Positions 1 through 10,163 are shown, numbered from the stretch's first letter. The stretch: DNA of 24,733 nt from Nemertoderma westbladi (GCA_032718475.1 JAUCBJ010002292.1:1-24733), one strand, 5' to 3'. Notes: a model not told the origin generated them from the letters alone. Program-made: numbers and translations.

Positions 1-218
1 TGATACATCTTTATACAGTATAAACACTTGAATAAAATAAAAACTTTGTGAGAGCGGGACACGTTGAACAGATGTTATTTTTTTTATACAAAGTGAACTT
101 AATTTTACCTCCTTAAATAATGAATATCCCAAATAAGAACCCAAATAATCGATACATTTCCTTGAATAGTTGAGTTGACCACTAAGTAGGTCTACTGCTT
201 TTCTGTTTATCGTACTTA
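1..218. other. AT-rich flank, nothing recognised
   Basis: I see no coding potential, RNA gene or repeat structure here. The last three bases (TTA, 216-218) are the left target-site duplication of the adjacent element. Confidence 0.5.
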
Positions 219-612
219 GGGGCCGTCCAAGTATGATGTCTGCACTATTCCCCAAAATGTTGACCCCCTCCCTCCCCTAAATCAGATGTCATCAGATAGG
301 CGTTGACCCACCCCCCTCCCCTAAATCAGATTAAAAAACATTTTCGCGTCCTAATCACTGAAACATGGTGACTGGTAACTGAAACAGAAGGTCGTGCTAC
401 GAGCCTTCGGGGGCTTCGAACAATTAAAATAGGCAAGCTATTTACTCTTCTGCTATATCTCTTCTAGCACCTATAAATGAACATGCTGACGTCAGATTTT
501 GGCTGACCCCCCCCCCCCCCCCCCCCCCCCTCCCCTCATCAGCACGTCATCAGATTTTCCCAATCCCCCCTCCCACCCCCCTAAAGTGCTGATGTCATAC
601 TTGGACGGCCCC
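219..612. mobile_element. Harbinger-like non-autonomous TIR element, copy 1 (MITE)
   Basis: The ends are inverted repeats: the left begins GGGGCCGTCCAAGTATGA and the right ends with its complement, TCATACTTGGACGGCCCC, continuing for about 30 bp with few mismatches. TTA lies immediately outside both ends (216-218 and 613-615), which fits a 3-bp target duplication. The subterminal zones repeat a TGACCCCC-TCCCC-TAAATCAGA motif and include a 24-base poly-C run at 507-530. There is no open frame for a transposase, so it needs a helper in trans. A 3-bp TTA duplication with GG-starting TIRs suits the PIF/Harbinger superfamily, including ISL2EU-type relatives; that assignment is inference. A second copy lies at 19190-21433. 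Confidence 0.88.
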
Positions 613-1467
613 TTAGTCTATAAGCCAATAAAAGAAAGCCAATAAAAAGCTTTATGTTCATCAGAGCTTCAAACTTAACTTAGCTACAAACTCTATTATT
701 AACCGCTAAGATATATAATATGCTGTTACAGTCGCCTGCGAGGGCGGGTATTCCAGAGTACTGTAGTTAAAAAAAATTGACTACAGTATATAAAAATGTA
801 GTAGTAAAAACGTTTTATCGTCCAGAGAGAAAGTAAAGGGGAGGCTATATATCGGTCAACGTAAAAGCGGGCAATTATTACTTGTTTTGGCTATTATTTA
901 TTAAGCCTACCAGATAGACAGAGAATGCGCCACTACAATTACAGAATTACTGAATCATAAGCCTATGCCAGTATGCCAGTACTGCAGTAGCCTATGCAAA
1001 TGCAATCACACACAGCTGCACAGCTTGGCCTTGGAACTTCCTGTCAAAAACGGGCTGTCAATTATCCGTACTGTCTGGCAGTCTAAGCCAGCCTGCCAAT
1101 AAACTGAACCAGGATATCTGGATATGGATATAAATGGATGTAAGTTAAAACGTACCCTAAATACTGAAATATGGGCACCTTCCAGCATTCAGACGTTATT
1201 GATCGGGTACGTTTTAACCGAGGTACGTTTTGACCCGTAACCCGCTGTTTAGTAGGCCTACCCAGTGCCGGTATATACAGATATACAGTATTTCCCCCTA
1301 TTCGAATACTGCTGTACTGGAATATAATTCCTACTTACCCTAATACAGTAATAAACCCAAGGGCTACTACACAGCTATAGGCCTACGCATACGGCAGTGT
1401 TACTTTTACTTAGGCCTACCGATACTGTACATTTTTTGTTAATCCATGTTGGCATTTACATTCGGTA
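613..1467. other. Upstream region of zinc-finger gene 1
   Basis: No gene is seen. Two small inverted repeats are present: ACTGTAGT/ACTACAGT around a poly-A spacer near 760-788, and a perfect 14-bp pair (GTTAAAACGTACCC at 1144-1157, complement at 1205-1218). The palindrome TAGGCCTA occurs several times. The promoter of the downstream gene must lie here, but I cannot point to a core element. Confidence 0.4.
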
Positions 1468-2487
1468 ATGGGAGAATTCAGACGTAAAGGCGTAGCGGTA
1501 ACTTACAGTGGCAGTGAGGTTATGGAGTTATGTAACAGTAACACAAGTATCACCAGTACCAGTACTAGAAGAAGGGGGTCTTATAATAATATTCTTCCTG
1601 TGCAAAACAATGATAATTTATCTGGTGAATCATCTGTTACCGGTAGTGGTAATCATCATAATGACATAGGCCTACCGGTAACAGATAATGTTTGTGGTCC
1701 AAAAATTATTTGTGTTGCACCTGCATCTCCAGCAAGGAATTCCAATTGTGGAAGATTCAATCGCACAGCATATTATTGCTTTGACTGTCAAACATCATTC
1801 ACTTCAAATAAGAGTTTGAAGGTTCACATTGACTCCATCCATAATGGCATTAAACATAATTGTCTTGACTGTGATAAATATTTCGCAACAAAAGGTCATT
1901 TGAGACGACATGCAAAGATTATTCATGAAGGTTTCAAGTACAAATGCTCTACTTGCGATAAATCGTATGTTACAAAGGGCGATCTTAAAGATCACGTTGA
2001 TGTCATTCATAAAGGTATCGGGCATAGTTGCTCTCTTTGTGACAATGTATATGGTGTAAAGTTCCAATTAAAGACTCATATAGACACAGTTCATAAAGGT
2101 ATCCGGTATATTTGTTCCATGTGCGGTAAACTTTGTGCTTCGAACACCCACCTTAAGAAGCATGTTGACATAGATCATAATGGTATCAAGTATAATTGCA
2201 TTCATTGCGAAAAATCATTCATTTCAAAACCAAACCTAAATCTACACATGGAATTTATCCATTTTGGTATCAAGTATAACTGCCTTCACTGTTCAAAATC
2301 GTTTGCCAGAGATACACATTTAAAACAACACGTCGACGCTGTCCATAATGGTGTCAAGTATAATTGTGTTCACTGTGATAAATCATATACTGCAATTGGA
2401 AATCTAAATCGCCATGTCGAAACATCTCACAAGGGTGTCGGCTCGGCACCAGCTGCTAGCGCCTGTGAGGCACATTCGGTACCTTAA
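1468..2487 (+). CDS. C2H2 zinc-finger protein, eight tandem fingers
   Basis: The 339-residue product is probably a sequence-specific nucleic-acid-binding nuclear protein. Residues 1-100 are a low-complexity Ser/Thr/Asn-rich leader with a short basic patch (TRRRGS). Eight C-x2-C-x12-H-x4-H fingers follow at an exact 28-residue period, with first cysteines at 104, 132, 160, 188, 216, 244, 272 and 300. The linkers are the unusual [N/K]GIKYNC type rather than TGEKP. The final 18 residues contain no finger. No KRAB, BTB, SCAN or ZAD module is visible. The ATG at 1468 is the first in-frame start after a TAG at 1411, though a short overlapping upstream ORF (ATG 1446) exists. It is intronless here, but an upstream exon cannot be excluded. 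The ORF at 3964 is a diverged relative. Confidence 0.85.
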   Translation: MGEFRRKGVAVTYSGSEVMELCNSNTSITSTSTRRRGSYNNILPVQNNDNLSGESSVTGSGNHHNDIGLPVTDNVCGPKIICVAPASPARNSNCGRFNRTAYYCFDCQTSFTSNKSLKVHIDSIHNGIKHNCLDCDKYFATKGHLRRHAKIIHEGFKYKCSTCDKSYVTKGDLKDHVDVIHKGIGHSCSLCDNVYGVKFQLKTHIDTVHKGIRYICSMCGKLCASNTHLKKHVDIDHNGIKYNCIHCEKSFISKPNLNLHMEFIHFGIKYNCLHCSKSFARDTHLKQHVDAVHNGVKYNCVHCDKSYTAIGNLNRHVETSHKGVGSAPAASACEAHSVP

Positions 2488-3963
2488 ACCATACATAAGC
2501 CGTGTTGTGTAATTAGTTATAAACAAACGTGCCTCTCCTTCCGTTAGGATTGTATGTTTTATATTTTTATTAGTCTTTCGTTTTCAGAAGCGATGAGGAG
2601 GCTGATATTTTACTGTAGTAAATTTATAGTTAATTGATGTAAATTTTGTTTTTGTTTTATTTTAAATAAGAGATTTAATTAAGATGAGAGTGGGGCATTT
2701 CCGGTATTTACTTATATACGACCTCCAGCATCACTTTAAATAACATAATATTTTATTCGATTTGTTAATACATATCAAAAGTGGCAGCCGACAAGTCATA
2801 TCTATAACTAATAAAACTACAAAAATGTTTGCACCAACTGTTGGACACTGATTTCGGCCATTTACTATCCTTTACGATATTTAGACTTAGACGGAGTTGG
2901 TCTCAGTCAGTACAACGTCATAAAATATATTGAACCAAATAGAAGTAAATATGGTAACTGTGTGACATACCAATAATGAGAACCTGATAAAGGGTGAACT
3001 TTACCAACGACTTTTATTTTTATATACTCTGTGATACAATATAGGAAAGTTGTTGTACATTGATAATTTACACTTAGGTGAATTTTATTTCTATAGTATT
3101 CTTTTGTTTACTGTAAATCGGGTCATATTTGTAATCGTAACTTATTGGACAGATAAGCAACACATTGGGTATATATATACATCGTCTCTTCTACTGAGAT
3201 GTATATATAACGCATTATATTTTAAATATAAAGAATGATGGTTTTTAAATGTGTCAGTATTGCATGTCTTACATACTAAGTATAATTTATGTTTTGAATT
3301 ATTGTAGTTTTTTCAATTCAAAGTGGAACAAGTCATCATTAAATATGTTCCAATGTCTTTATTGAATTTGGTGTTTGGAATGTATTATATTTGATTATTA
3401 TGTGGAAAACAATCTTTTTTTTCCCACTTACTCGAGATTTTCATGTAATTTAATTCCGCGCAATTGCTTTTTCACCTTTCCTTGATCGCTGTTAACAATA
3501 GTTCCAGTCCGTCATCGTCAAAGACTTGATGGATATGTCAGTACGTAGTGTGGCATATTTAAAATCTGTACCGGTAGCGCTAGGCCTAAAATCTATAGCG
3601 AGTGTGGTGCAGTTGTACACGGTACAGGAATGCCAGATAATTTTTGGGAAATTGCATTTGAAGGTTAAAAAATCTGACATTTTTGGGAAATATAAATTCG
3701 TTCCCTTATCGATTTTCAGATTGACCTGCCGTCGTACTTTGAGTAAAAGTTTGTCAATTCTTTGTCAATATTTATATTATTCATGTTAATATGATTAACG
3801 TCTCATTATCAGTATACCTTTACAAAGGTAGTTTATTAAATGTATACTGCCCTTGACGTAGACCACTACAACCATTGTAATTATTGCACGGTAAGCATAA
3901 TTATAGTTGTATTCTGTGTGATTGATAACAGTTTAACACTGGATTAAATAAACATTTATAATC
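2488..3963. other. Intergenic DNA between the two zinc-finger genes
   Basis: This is AT-rich and I recognise no gene. AATAAA at 2810-2815 could be the polyadenylation signal of the upstream gene, giving a 3' UTR of roughly 340 bases. Short open frames near 3050 and 3526 lack convincing composition and domains. Confidence 0.4.
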
Positions 3964-4776
3964 ATGTCTTTGGTTCCTATTAATAATGTGAATTTGCCTT
4001 TAATACATTTTGAAGAAGGAAATGAGACACAAACTAAGGAACTAATGTCCATCGATATAGTTAATAACCCGTCTACAGATAAAGACGACCCTGGCTATAT
4101 GATTTCTGTTATCAAGCAAGAAACTAGTTGTGATAACGCTGATAATGCTACCGATCAAGATAATTACGAAATTAATGTAAATGACAGAGTCCGTCCTCCA
4201 CGTTCTGGAATATTCGGGGTTTATGAAGGTGATATCGCATGTCGAAGTTTGCAGACTATGACGTATAATTGCCTTCTTTGTGGAAAAGTATGTGGTACAA
4301 AGAGCCATCTAAAGAATCACATTGACTCAATACATAGAGGTATTAAGTACAATTGTTCTATTTGTAACAAATTATTTTCTACCAGTGGGAGTCGTAAGAA
4401 GCACATCGATTTTTTACATAAAGGTATCAGGTATAACTGCTGGGATATCGATACATCTGTTGGTTCAATAAAATTTATGAAGAAACCCCAAGAACACGAT
4501 CATGAAGATTTTAAGAAGGGGAATACCATTTGCTCTGGTAAATCATTTCGTAATAAGAGCGGTCTAATTCGTCACCTTCAGTCTTGTCACAGCGGCCTCA
4601 ACTACCCTTGTCTTTTTTGCGATAAGTTGTTTTCTCGAAGGGACCACTTAAAAACTCACACAGATTTCATTCATAGAGGAATCAATTATGAATGCATCCA
4701 TTGTAATAAACGATATGATTCTAAACACCGTCTTAAATACCATATAGAATCTGTTCATAAGGAGACGGAAGTATAA
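3964..4776 (+). CDS. C2H2 zinc-finger protein, degenerating array
   Basis: The 270-residue protein has an acidic, Asn-rich leader (1-99) with no recognised domain. Four intact C-x2-C-x12-H-x4-H fingers have first cysteines at 103, 131, 216 and 244. The two units between them are broken. The unit at 159 keeps its first Cys but has Ile at the second Cys position and Pro at the first His position. The unit ending at His209 has Asn where the first Cys is expected and one extra residue. Linkers are the same HxGIKYNC type as the gene at 1468, so the two are probably tandem paralogues. ATG 3964 is fixed by an in-frame TAA at 3949. The stop after HKETEV falls where another linker would begin, and decayed fingers continue downstream, so the reading frame is truncated. 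It may be a young pseudogene or a shortened functional gene. Confidence 0.75.
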   Translation: MSLVPINNVNLPLIHFEEGNETQTKELMSIDIVNNPSTDKDDPGYMISVIKQETSCDNADNATDQDNYEINVNDRVRPPRSGIFGVYEGDIACRSLQTMTYNCLLCGKVCGTKSHLKNHIDSIHRGIKYNCSICNKLFSTSGSRKKHIDFLHKGIRYNCWDIDTSVGSIKFMKKPQEHDHEDFKKGNTICSGKSFRNKSGLIRHLQSCHSGLNYPCLFCDKLFSRRDHLKTHTDFIHRGINYECIHCNKRYDSKHRLKYHIESVHKETEV

Positions 4777-5050
4777 CTGCTGATTGCGATAAATAATTTG
4801 TGGGAAATCAAAGATTCCGCCACAATAGAGACATAATTCATAAAGGTTTCAAGCATTCTTGTTCTTTATGTGATAAAGCGTTAGCCCCACAAGGAGACCC
4901 TAGGTGAGACTATTATAGTCCGCAACAAGGGTAGCCATATTAAGTATTCTCGCTCTTTCAACGATTAAGTGTTTCCATATAAACGATCTCCAACTCAATG
5001 AAGTCCGTTCACCTTCACGATAAACAACATGCGGTTATCAGAAAGCATAA
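4777..5050 (+). pseudogene. Relic zinc fingers past the stop of the upstream gene
   Basis: Shifting frame after the stop recovers finger-like sequence. From 4782 the codons read DCDK, then a TAA, then FVGNQRF...IIHKGFKHSCSLCDKAL, ending at a TGA at 4905-4907. This has the family linker H-KGFK and a CxxCDK start. A further stretch from about 4940 reads KYS-R-SFND-stop-VF, matching the KYNCxxCDKxF pattern with cysteines lost. At least two or three fingers were therefore once part of the array and now contain indels and stops. Confidence 0.65.
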
Positions 5051-6240
5051 ACTCTGCGCAAATAATGCAAAGGTGAATAAGGACATAATGCTTTGTTGAA
5101 TTGATACCATAAATTAAAAATTGTTTATAATTATAATACTATTACAAAGCGAGCTTCTAAACAGAATATATGATCATGGTCATGATAATGACAGTTAGGT
5201 CATATCAACGATTTCTCGAAAATAATGTTTTTTCGAACGTGGGTGTACTTTAATACTGAACAGTTACTGAGTAGGATTTCAGTATGTATTTCATGATGCT
5301 TATTTCCAATTTTATTCGCGTATGTTGAGTGAGAAATTTATGGTAGTAATAAATAATGCTTTTGTTTTGCTATAATTTCTGTTTTCTTTTCCGTCCAAAC
5401 ACTATGTTGCAGATGTCCATGTAATATAAAGCAATGGGAAATTGAATTTTAATTAAAATGCTAGAATGCACACAACCCAGCTGAAAATTTTGGTGCAAGG
5501 GTTTTCCGGGTTGTTGATATCATTTCTGAAGTCAGTTTTGTCATCTGACTGCGTTATGTCTGTCTGAATTGCTGTCGGTCTGTCCGTCAAAATATGACAG
5601 ACAGTTTAACAGACAATGTGGATGACGTAATACATTTAAACTGACATCGGAAATGAAATCACCAACCATTACAACCCCCATGACAACATTTTTAGCTTGT
5701 TGGTATGCTTTCTTATTACTTTGACAGACAGATCGCTGGACAGACAGACATAGAAATAGACATAGATAACATTGAAAAGGGGTAAATAAAGACCAAACGA
5801 CTTAAACGATTTTGTAAAAATGTAGGAAATAATAGCATTGTTGTTGCAAGCCTTAGGTGATTTAATAATAAAATAGTTTGTAAGTTGTTTATTCCAAGAA
5901 CACACCCGAACACACTCCAAAAACTGCCGAACACAATCGAACACAGTCGAAAATAGAAAGAGCACAAAAAAAATAACACCGGGTACCAACTTTTAGATAG
6001 AATTAGCCACGCTTTGCTTTTCTATAAGAAAATTCCCGAAATTATTGAAATTATTGAATAAAATTGTCGCGAAATTAAATATGAATTTCTTATCAGGTAG
6101 GCCTATTGTGTACTGTATAACAAACTATGTAGGGAATCCTACCGTACCTGTCAAATATATAGTAATAGCGGGTTAGCTAATAGGGCTGTTTGCCTGTGTA
6201 CTGGAATAGCATTGGTCAGGTCGAGTATTCTAGGTCATTG
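5051..6240. other. Intergenic DNA with a dispersed-repeat fragment
   Basis: No gene is supported. At about 5481-5605 a segment with GGGTTTTCCGGG followed by GTCTGTC-type tetranucleotide repeats resembles 18788-18930. A second CAGACAGA-rich stretch lies at 5723-5750. Minus-strand open frames at 5669-5989 look like chance AT-rich translation. Confidence 0.35.
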
Positions 6241-6311
6241 ATCAAGAAAACTTGCCACCTCCATGCAGCATAAAGGAGGTGCCACCTGTAGCTGCATAGA
6301 CCCTCTTACTA

Positions 6312-6614
6312 GGGCAAATCTGGTCCTGTAACTAGGACCCCCTTCGTTCTGGGATAAGGACGCCCTTGGTCCTGGATTAAGGACCCATATACTTGGCTGC
6401 AGGGGTATATGGCCTGGTCAGGCAAATGGTGATCTACCAATGGCTGGTCAGGAGTAGAGTGTTCTCATGTCCACTCTGAGTGCACTTCACTGCGACCTGC
6501 ACCTGGCAGCAGGGGTACAGGGCATGACCCAGCAGATGAGCTGCACAGCCAATGGTGGGTCATTGCGCCAGAGTAGATATGGGTGATGGGCCTCATATCT
6601 GACTCCACTGCGAC
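6312..6614 (+). repeat. Tandem 5'-leader repeats of the retroelement
   Basis: Two diverged monomers of 110-118 bp follow one another. GGCTGCAGGGGTA at 6395 recurs as GGCAGCAGGGGTA at 6505, and TCACTGCGAC at 6487-6496 recurs as CCACTGCGAC at 6605-6614. Just upstream, about 6312-6390 holds shorter repeats of the form GGTCCTGNNNTAAGGAC. Some LINEs use tandem 5' UTR monomers as promoters; that role here is inference. Confidence 0.6.
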
Positions 6615-6628
6615 ACCCACCCTGTGGA

Positions 6629-8209
6629 ATGGCAAACCAGGGTGTGGTATTTGCCCCGAGAGCTGACTCGGCAAAAAAGCACCCCCCAACCCCCACTATG
6701 GATTACATTAGTAATGCGGAGGTCCAGTCACTAGAGGCCAGTGGAATGACTGGACACAATCGGCCTCACAGGCGTCAGTTATCTCCTGACCGGCTGCCTG
6801 TCTCACCCCCTACTGGAGAGAGAGCGGCAAACAATTCTTTGAGTCCCTTTCCTGATGACCTTTCTGGCCCAAACCCTGGGTCACCAGGGAGGCCAGATTA
6901 TGAGGGGGAGATGGATTCTTGAGTTGGAGGCTACTCTCATGTTCCACCCCGACTAACAAAGCCATTGGTGAATCTGAGGCAAGTCACTAGACTAGCCTCA
7001 GTAAACACCCTAACACTCGGGTCCCCAATGCGACAAGGTGAGCTGACTGCCTTGGCAGATAAGCTTTCTCTTAGTGTAGTGGGTGTTCAAGAGCACCGAA
7101 TACAGACTGAACAGACTGATGGGGTTCTGATTAAGGACATGGGGGGCGTTTGGCGACGCCCGCGACGAGCGTTCGCCCTCGCTTCAGCAGATGATAGTGG
7201 CAATGGTGGAATTGGTCTATTGATGAATCCAACTGCACATGCAGCATTGGACAAAATAGACAAAATCTCTAACCGCATCATCCGTTGCCACTTCTCATGT
7301 TCTGAAAGACTGGCTAAGAAGTTTCCTAAGGTGGTTCTGATTGTGTGCTACTCTCCAACTAGTGTTGCCCCTGTAGAGGAGGTGGAAAATTTCTACCAGA
7401 ATCTACAAGCAGCTACTGATGGAGTGGATCAGCATGCATTCTTAACATTCCTGGGAGACTTTAATGCAAGTCTGCATCAATCACCTACACCGCCCTGGGT
7501 CTATAGCAATAGTGTTAACCGAAATTCCGTCCATCGTCAGGATTTTATCTCTGGAAATGGATTGTTTTCTGCTGGAACCCAGTTCAAGAAGCGAACTGGA
7601 AAGCTATGGACTCATAGTGGACCCAGTGGTCACAAGTCCGAGATAGACCATATCCTGTTTCGTAGGAAATACAGGAGCTCTATACAAGACTGTAATGCAT
7701 TTACACTACGACCCTTCTCCAGTGATCACCGCCTTATTGTAGCCAAGGTAAGACTTCGTCTGCGTGCTAGCAGAACAACGAAATCTGCCTTGCCGCAGCA
7801 TGACTGGTCCTCTCTGTTGCAACAGCCAAGTGTGAGATTCAGCTTCACACTACAGCTGAGCAACAGGTATGAGGTTCTTGCCTCTGAGGCGTCAGATCAC
7901 TGTGAGGGCTATACTGCCTTCACAGAGGCAGTTAAGTTAGCAGCTGCAGAAACAGTTCCTGTATACCCTCGAAGCAGGAAACGGGCCCCCTGGACTGACA
8001 ACAAAATTCAGAAGTGCCGAAATGACCTCTACAAGGCGCAGAAAGAGTCCCGACTCAAACAGACTACAGCGGCCAAGAATGCAGTTAACGCTGCATCTAG
8101 GTCCCTGAACAGGCAGTACTCTGTTAATATACAGGAGCTAATAAACCAACAGGTTGATGCCATCAATGATGCTGACGACAGCAGGCAATCATTCCAGGCA
8201 TGGAAATAG
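6629..8209 (+). pseudogene. Retroelement N-terminal segment and APE-type endonuclease domain
   Basis: One frame runs from ATG 6629, is interrupted by TGA at 6920-6922, then stays open from 6923 to TAG at 8207-8209. The first 97 codons encode a Pro/Ser-rich, basic segment without a recognised domain. The endonuclease follows and would nick target DNA for target-primed reverse transcription. Counting from codon 6965, its motifs are QEHR (catalytic Glu43), GGIGLLM, GDFNA (Asp165, Asn167), EIDH (Asp228, His229) and SDH (Asp254, His255). The key catalytic residues are all retained, so decay is recent. Residues after about 270 form the linker toward the RT. No clear ATG opens the endonuclease after the TGA, so the original protein probably began at or before 6629. 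Confidence 0.8.
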
Positions 8210-9454
8210 ATCAACTTGCTTACTGGGCGGAAAAGCCAACCATCCACCAAGGTTAAGGCTTAATCACCAGCCGATCGCCTCAATGGTTGGAAGGCCCACT
8301 TTGAAAAGCTCCTCAATAATGACAGGGTATTGCCTGATAACTTTATAGAGGTAAAAGTGTCTGAGTCTATACTCCCAGATATTCCCATTGGTGATATCTC
8401 CTTTGCAGAAGTGAAGGCTGCTGCAAAGAGCATTAAGACCAATCGTGCCAGTGGAGTAGATGGTGTTCCCCCTGAGGTCTTTAAAATACCTGAGTGTTTA
8501 AAGCTCATCTATCCCATCATAGTAGACATGTACCGAACAACAAGAGTCCCACAAGAAATGAAAACAAATAAGTTGGTGCCAGTTCCCAAGAAGGGCAACC
8601 TAACACTCTATGGTTCTTTTCGGGGAATCTCATTGATCTCGATTGCTGCAAAGCTATACAATAGGATTCTATTAAATCGCATCAGGGATCCCATTGAGAG
8701 ACTGCTCCGTGGAAATCAGAATGGGTTCCGTAAAGGTCGTGGGACCATGGAGCCCATTTTGGCAATTAGAAGGATAATTGAAGAATTATCAAAAAAGAAA
8801 GACAGGCATCTGGCTGTTATCTTTGTTGACTTCTTCAAGGCCTTTGATTCAGTCTCTCGCTCACGTATGTTCAGCATACTTTCATTATATGGGATTCCTG
8901 ATGAAATTATTGCAGCAATCAGATCAGTATGCGATGGTTCGACAACATTTGTGTCTACTGTTGACGGTGACACAGAACCATTTGAAGTGTTATGGGGCGT
9001 CCTCCAGGGAGACACACTTGCACCATTCTTGTTCATAATTGTTGTTGACTATGTTCTACGCATGTCCTTAGATCATCATAATGATGATGGGGTGATGATA
9101 ACTCCACCTACTGGCTCCAGAAGTCGAGGAAATCCTGCCAAGTACCTAACTGATCTAGACTTTGCTGATGACTTAGGAGTACTCTCAGAATCACTAGAGG
9201 GGGCCCAACGGCTCCTCGGCTCATTAGAACATGCTGCTTCTAGTGTTGGTCTTTTTATTAACTCCAAAAAGACCAAAATTTTGACAGTTAACTTTGAAAG
9301 TCCTCAGCAAGTCTCTCATCGGATGAGCATAAGCTCAAAAGATGGTATGCTTGAGCATGTGGATGACTTCTGTTACCCGGGATCATGGATCCGGAAGTCA
9401 GGTGAGGACCTTCGAATAAGTAAGGGAAAGGCATGGTATGGACAGCTGCATTGA
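8210..9454 (+). pseudogene. Retroelement reverse transcriptase domain
   Basis: This continues the endonuclease frame after TAG 8207. The conserved linker (INLLTGRKS, then RLNGWKAHFEKLL) is legible across a second nonsense codon, TAA at 8261-8263. RT landmarks in order are TNRASGVDGVPPE, RGISLISIAAKLYNRIL, NQNGFRKGRGT, motif A VDFFKAFD (8825-8848), motif B GVLQGDTLAPF (from 8996) and motif C FADD (9161-9172). The frame ends at TGA 9452-9454, caused by a frameshift just before it: the next frame reads LSRICKSH, then KVRLFRAAVVPVLLY, to a TAA at 9583. The enzyme would copy the element RNA at a nicked target. Catalytic Asp residues are intact but the protein is not producible as one chain. Confidence 0.85.
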
Positions 9455-9860
9455 GTGGGCTTTCCAGAATTTGCAAGTCACATAGATTACATCGGAAACT
9501 TAAGGTCCGATTATTTAGAGCAGCAGTAGTTCCAGTACTCCTCTATGTGAGTCCATGCTGGGCTCTAACTGCTGAGGACACCTAATCTACTGTGTCAAGT
9601 ACAATGAACACAACTTCAACCAGACACTATATAACATTGGAGGTGTCTCATTGGTACCCCCAAGCTTGACATTAGAACAAAATCGCCTCCGCTTTGCGAG
9701 ACATTGTTTTCGCCACGTAAGGACCAGCCTGTGTACCATCTTGTGCTTTGAAGGCCCATGGAGAAAATAAGCATTGTGGACAGCCATGACTTTCTTGAGA
9801 CACCTCTCAAAGGACACTGGCCTTGGAGAAAGTCCATGTGGGATAGGGAGTTGTGGCGGT
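9433..9860 (+). pseudogene. Decayed C-terminal part of the retroelement protein
   Basis: Three short in-frame pieces resemble the thumb and tail of APE-type LINE proteins: 9433-9585 (RAAVVPVLLY, then CWALTAED), 9666-9770 (NRLRFARHCFRH) and about 9800-9860 (LSKDTGLGE). They lie in two reading frames with stops between them, so this part was lost by indels as well as point mutations. Confidence 0.6.
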
Positions 9861-10163
9861 GTAACTTTGTTGATAAGCCGGCATAGCATTATTAATGCAC
9901 GCTGCATTGGGCTTGCCAATTGTGGATTGCATGGTGGTGAGAAAATGTTTTTGTTAAGCTGGCATAGCATCTCAATATGCAGTTTCAATGCAGCAGGCAT
10001 ATTATAGATAGATAGAACTACTACAGATATCGTTTCATAATTTTATTATAGTTACAGTCTAGTGGAACTTTAAATTGATACATTTATTTATTATGTAATG
10101 TTAAAATGTTGATTAACTGACAGTGTTTGAGTACAGTGTGTGTTACTAATTAATTGTGCAATA
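9861..10163. other. Retroelement 3' tail and spacer to the fibrinogen-domain gene
   Basis: GGCATAGCAT occurs twice (near 9881 and 9960) in probable 3' UTR, ending in a short GATA run at 10005-10016. Reading the minus strand, AATAAA occurs twice across 10083-10092, about 70-80 bases past the stop of the minus-strand gene, and may be its polyadenylation signal. Confidence 0.4.

Larger units (their letters stand above)
6300..10016 (+). mobile_element. Non-LTR (LINE) retroelement, APE endonuclease + RT, inactivated
   Basis: The element carries, in order, tandem 5' leader repeats, a proline-rich N-terminal segment, an apurinic-type endonuclease, a reverse transcriptase and a decayed C-terminal region. 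No LTRs, integrase or protease are seen, so it belongs to the target-primed LINE class. The RT signature (RGISL in the fingers, VLQGDTLAP, FADD) suggests an RTE/CR1-like clade, which I cannot resolve. The 5' boundary is approximate. The 3' end is guessed at the short GATA run near 10005-10016. Three in-frame stops and at least one frameshift make this copy dead. Confidence 0.85.

Noticed and set aside
760-788. ACTGTAGT/ACTACAGT hairpin as a regulatory RNA or terminator
   Set aside because: Arms are only 8 bp and the ACTGTA word is common throughout the window.
3526-3789. 87-codon open frame between the zinc-finger genes
   Set aside because: It starts at a non-ATG codon, has no domain, and is mirrored by an open frame on the other strand.
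5669-5989. Minus-strand hydrophobic open frames (possible membrane protein)
   Set aside because: The Phe/Leu/Cys-rich peptides in two overlapping frames are what AT-rich DNA with CAGACA repeats gives by chance; no family signature.
7087-9476. Several 60-106 codon open frames in other frames across the retroelement
   Set aside because: They are shadows of the endonuclease and RT coding sequence.
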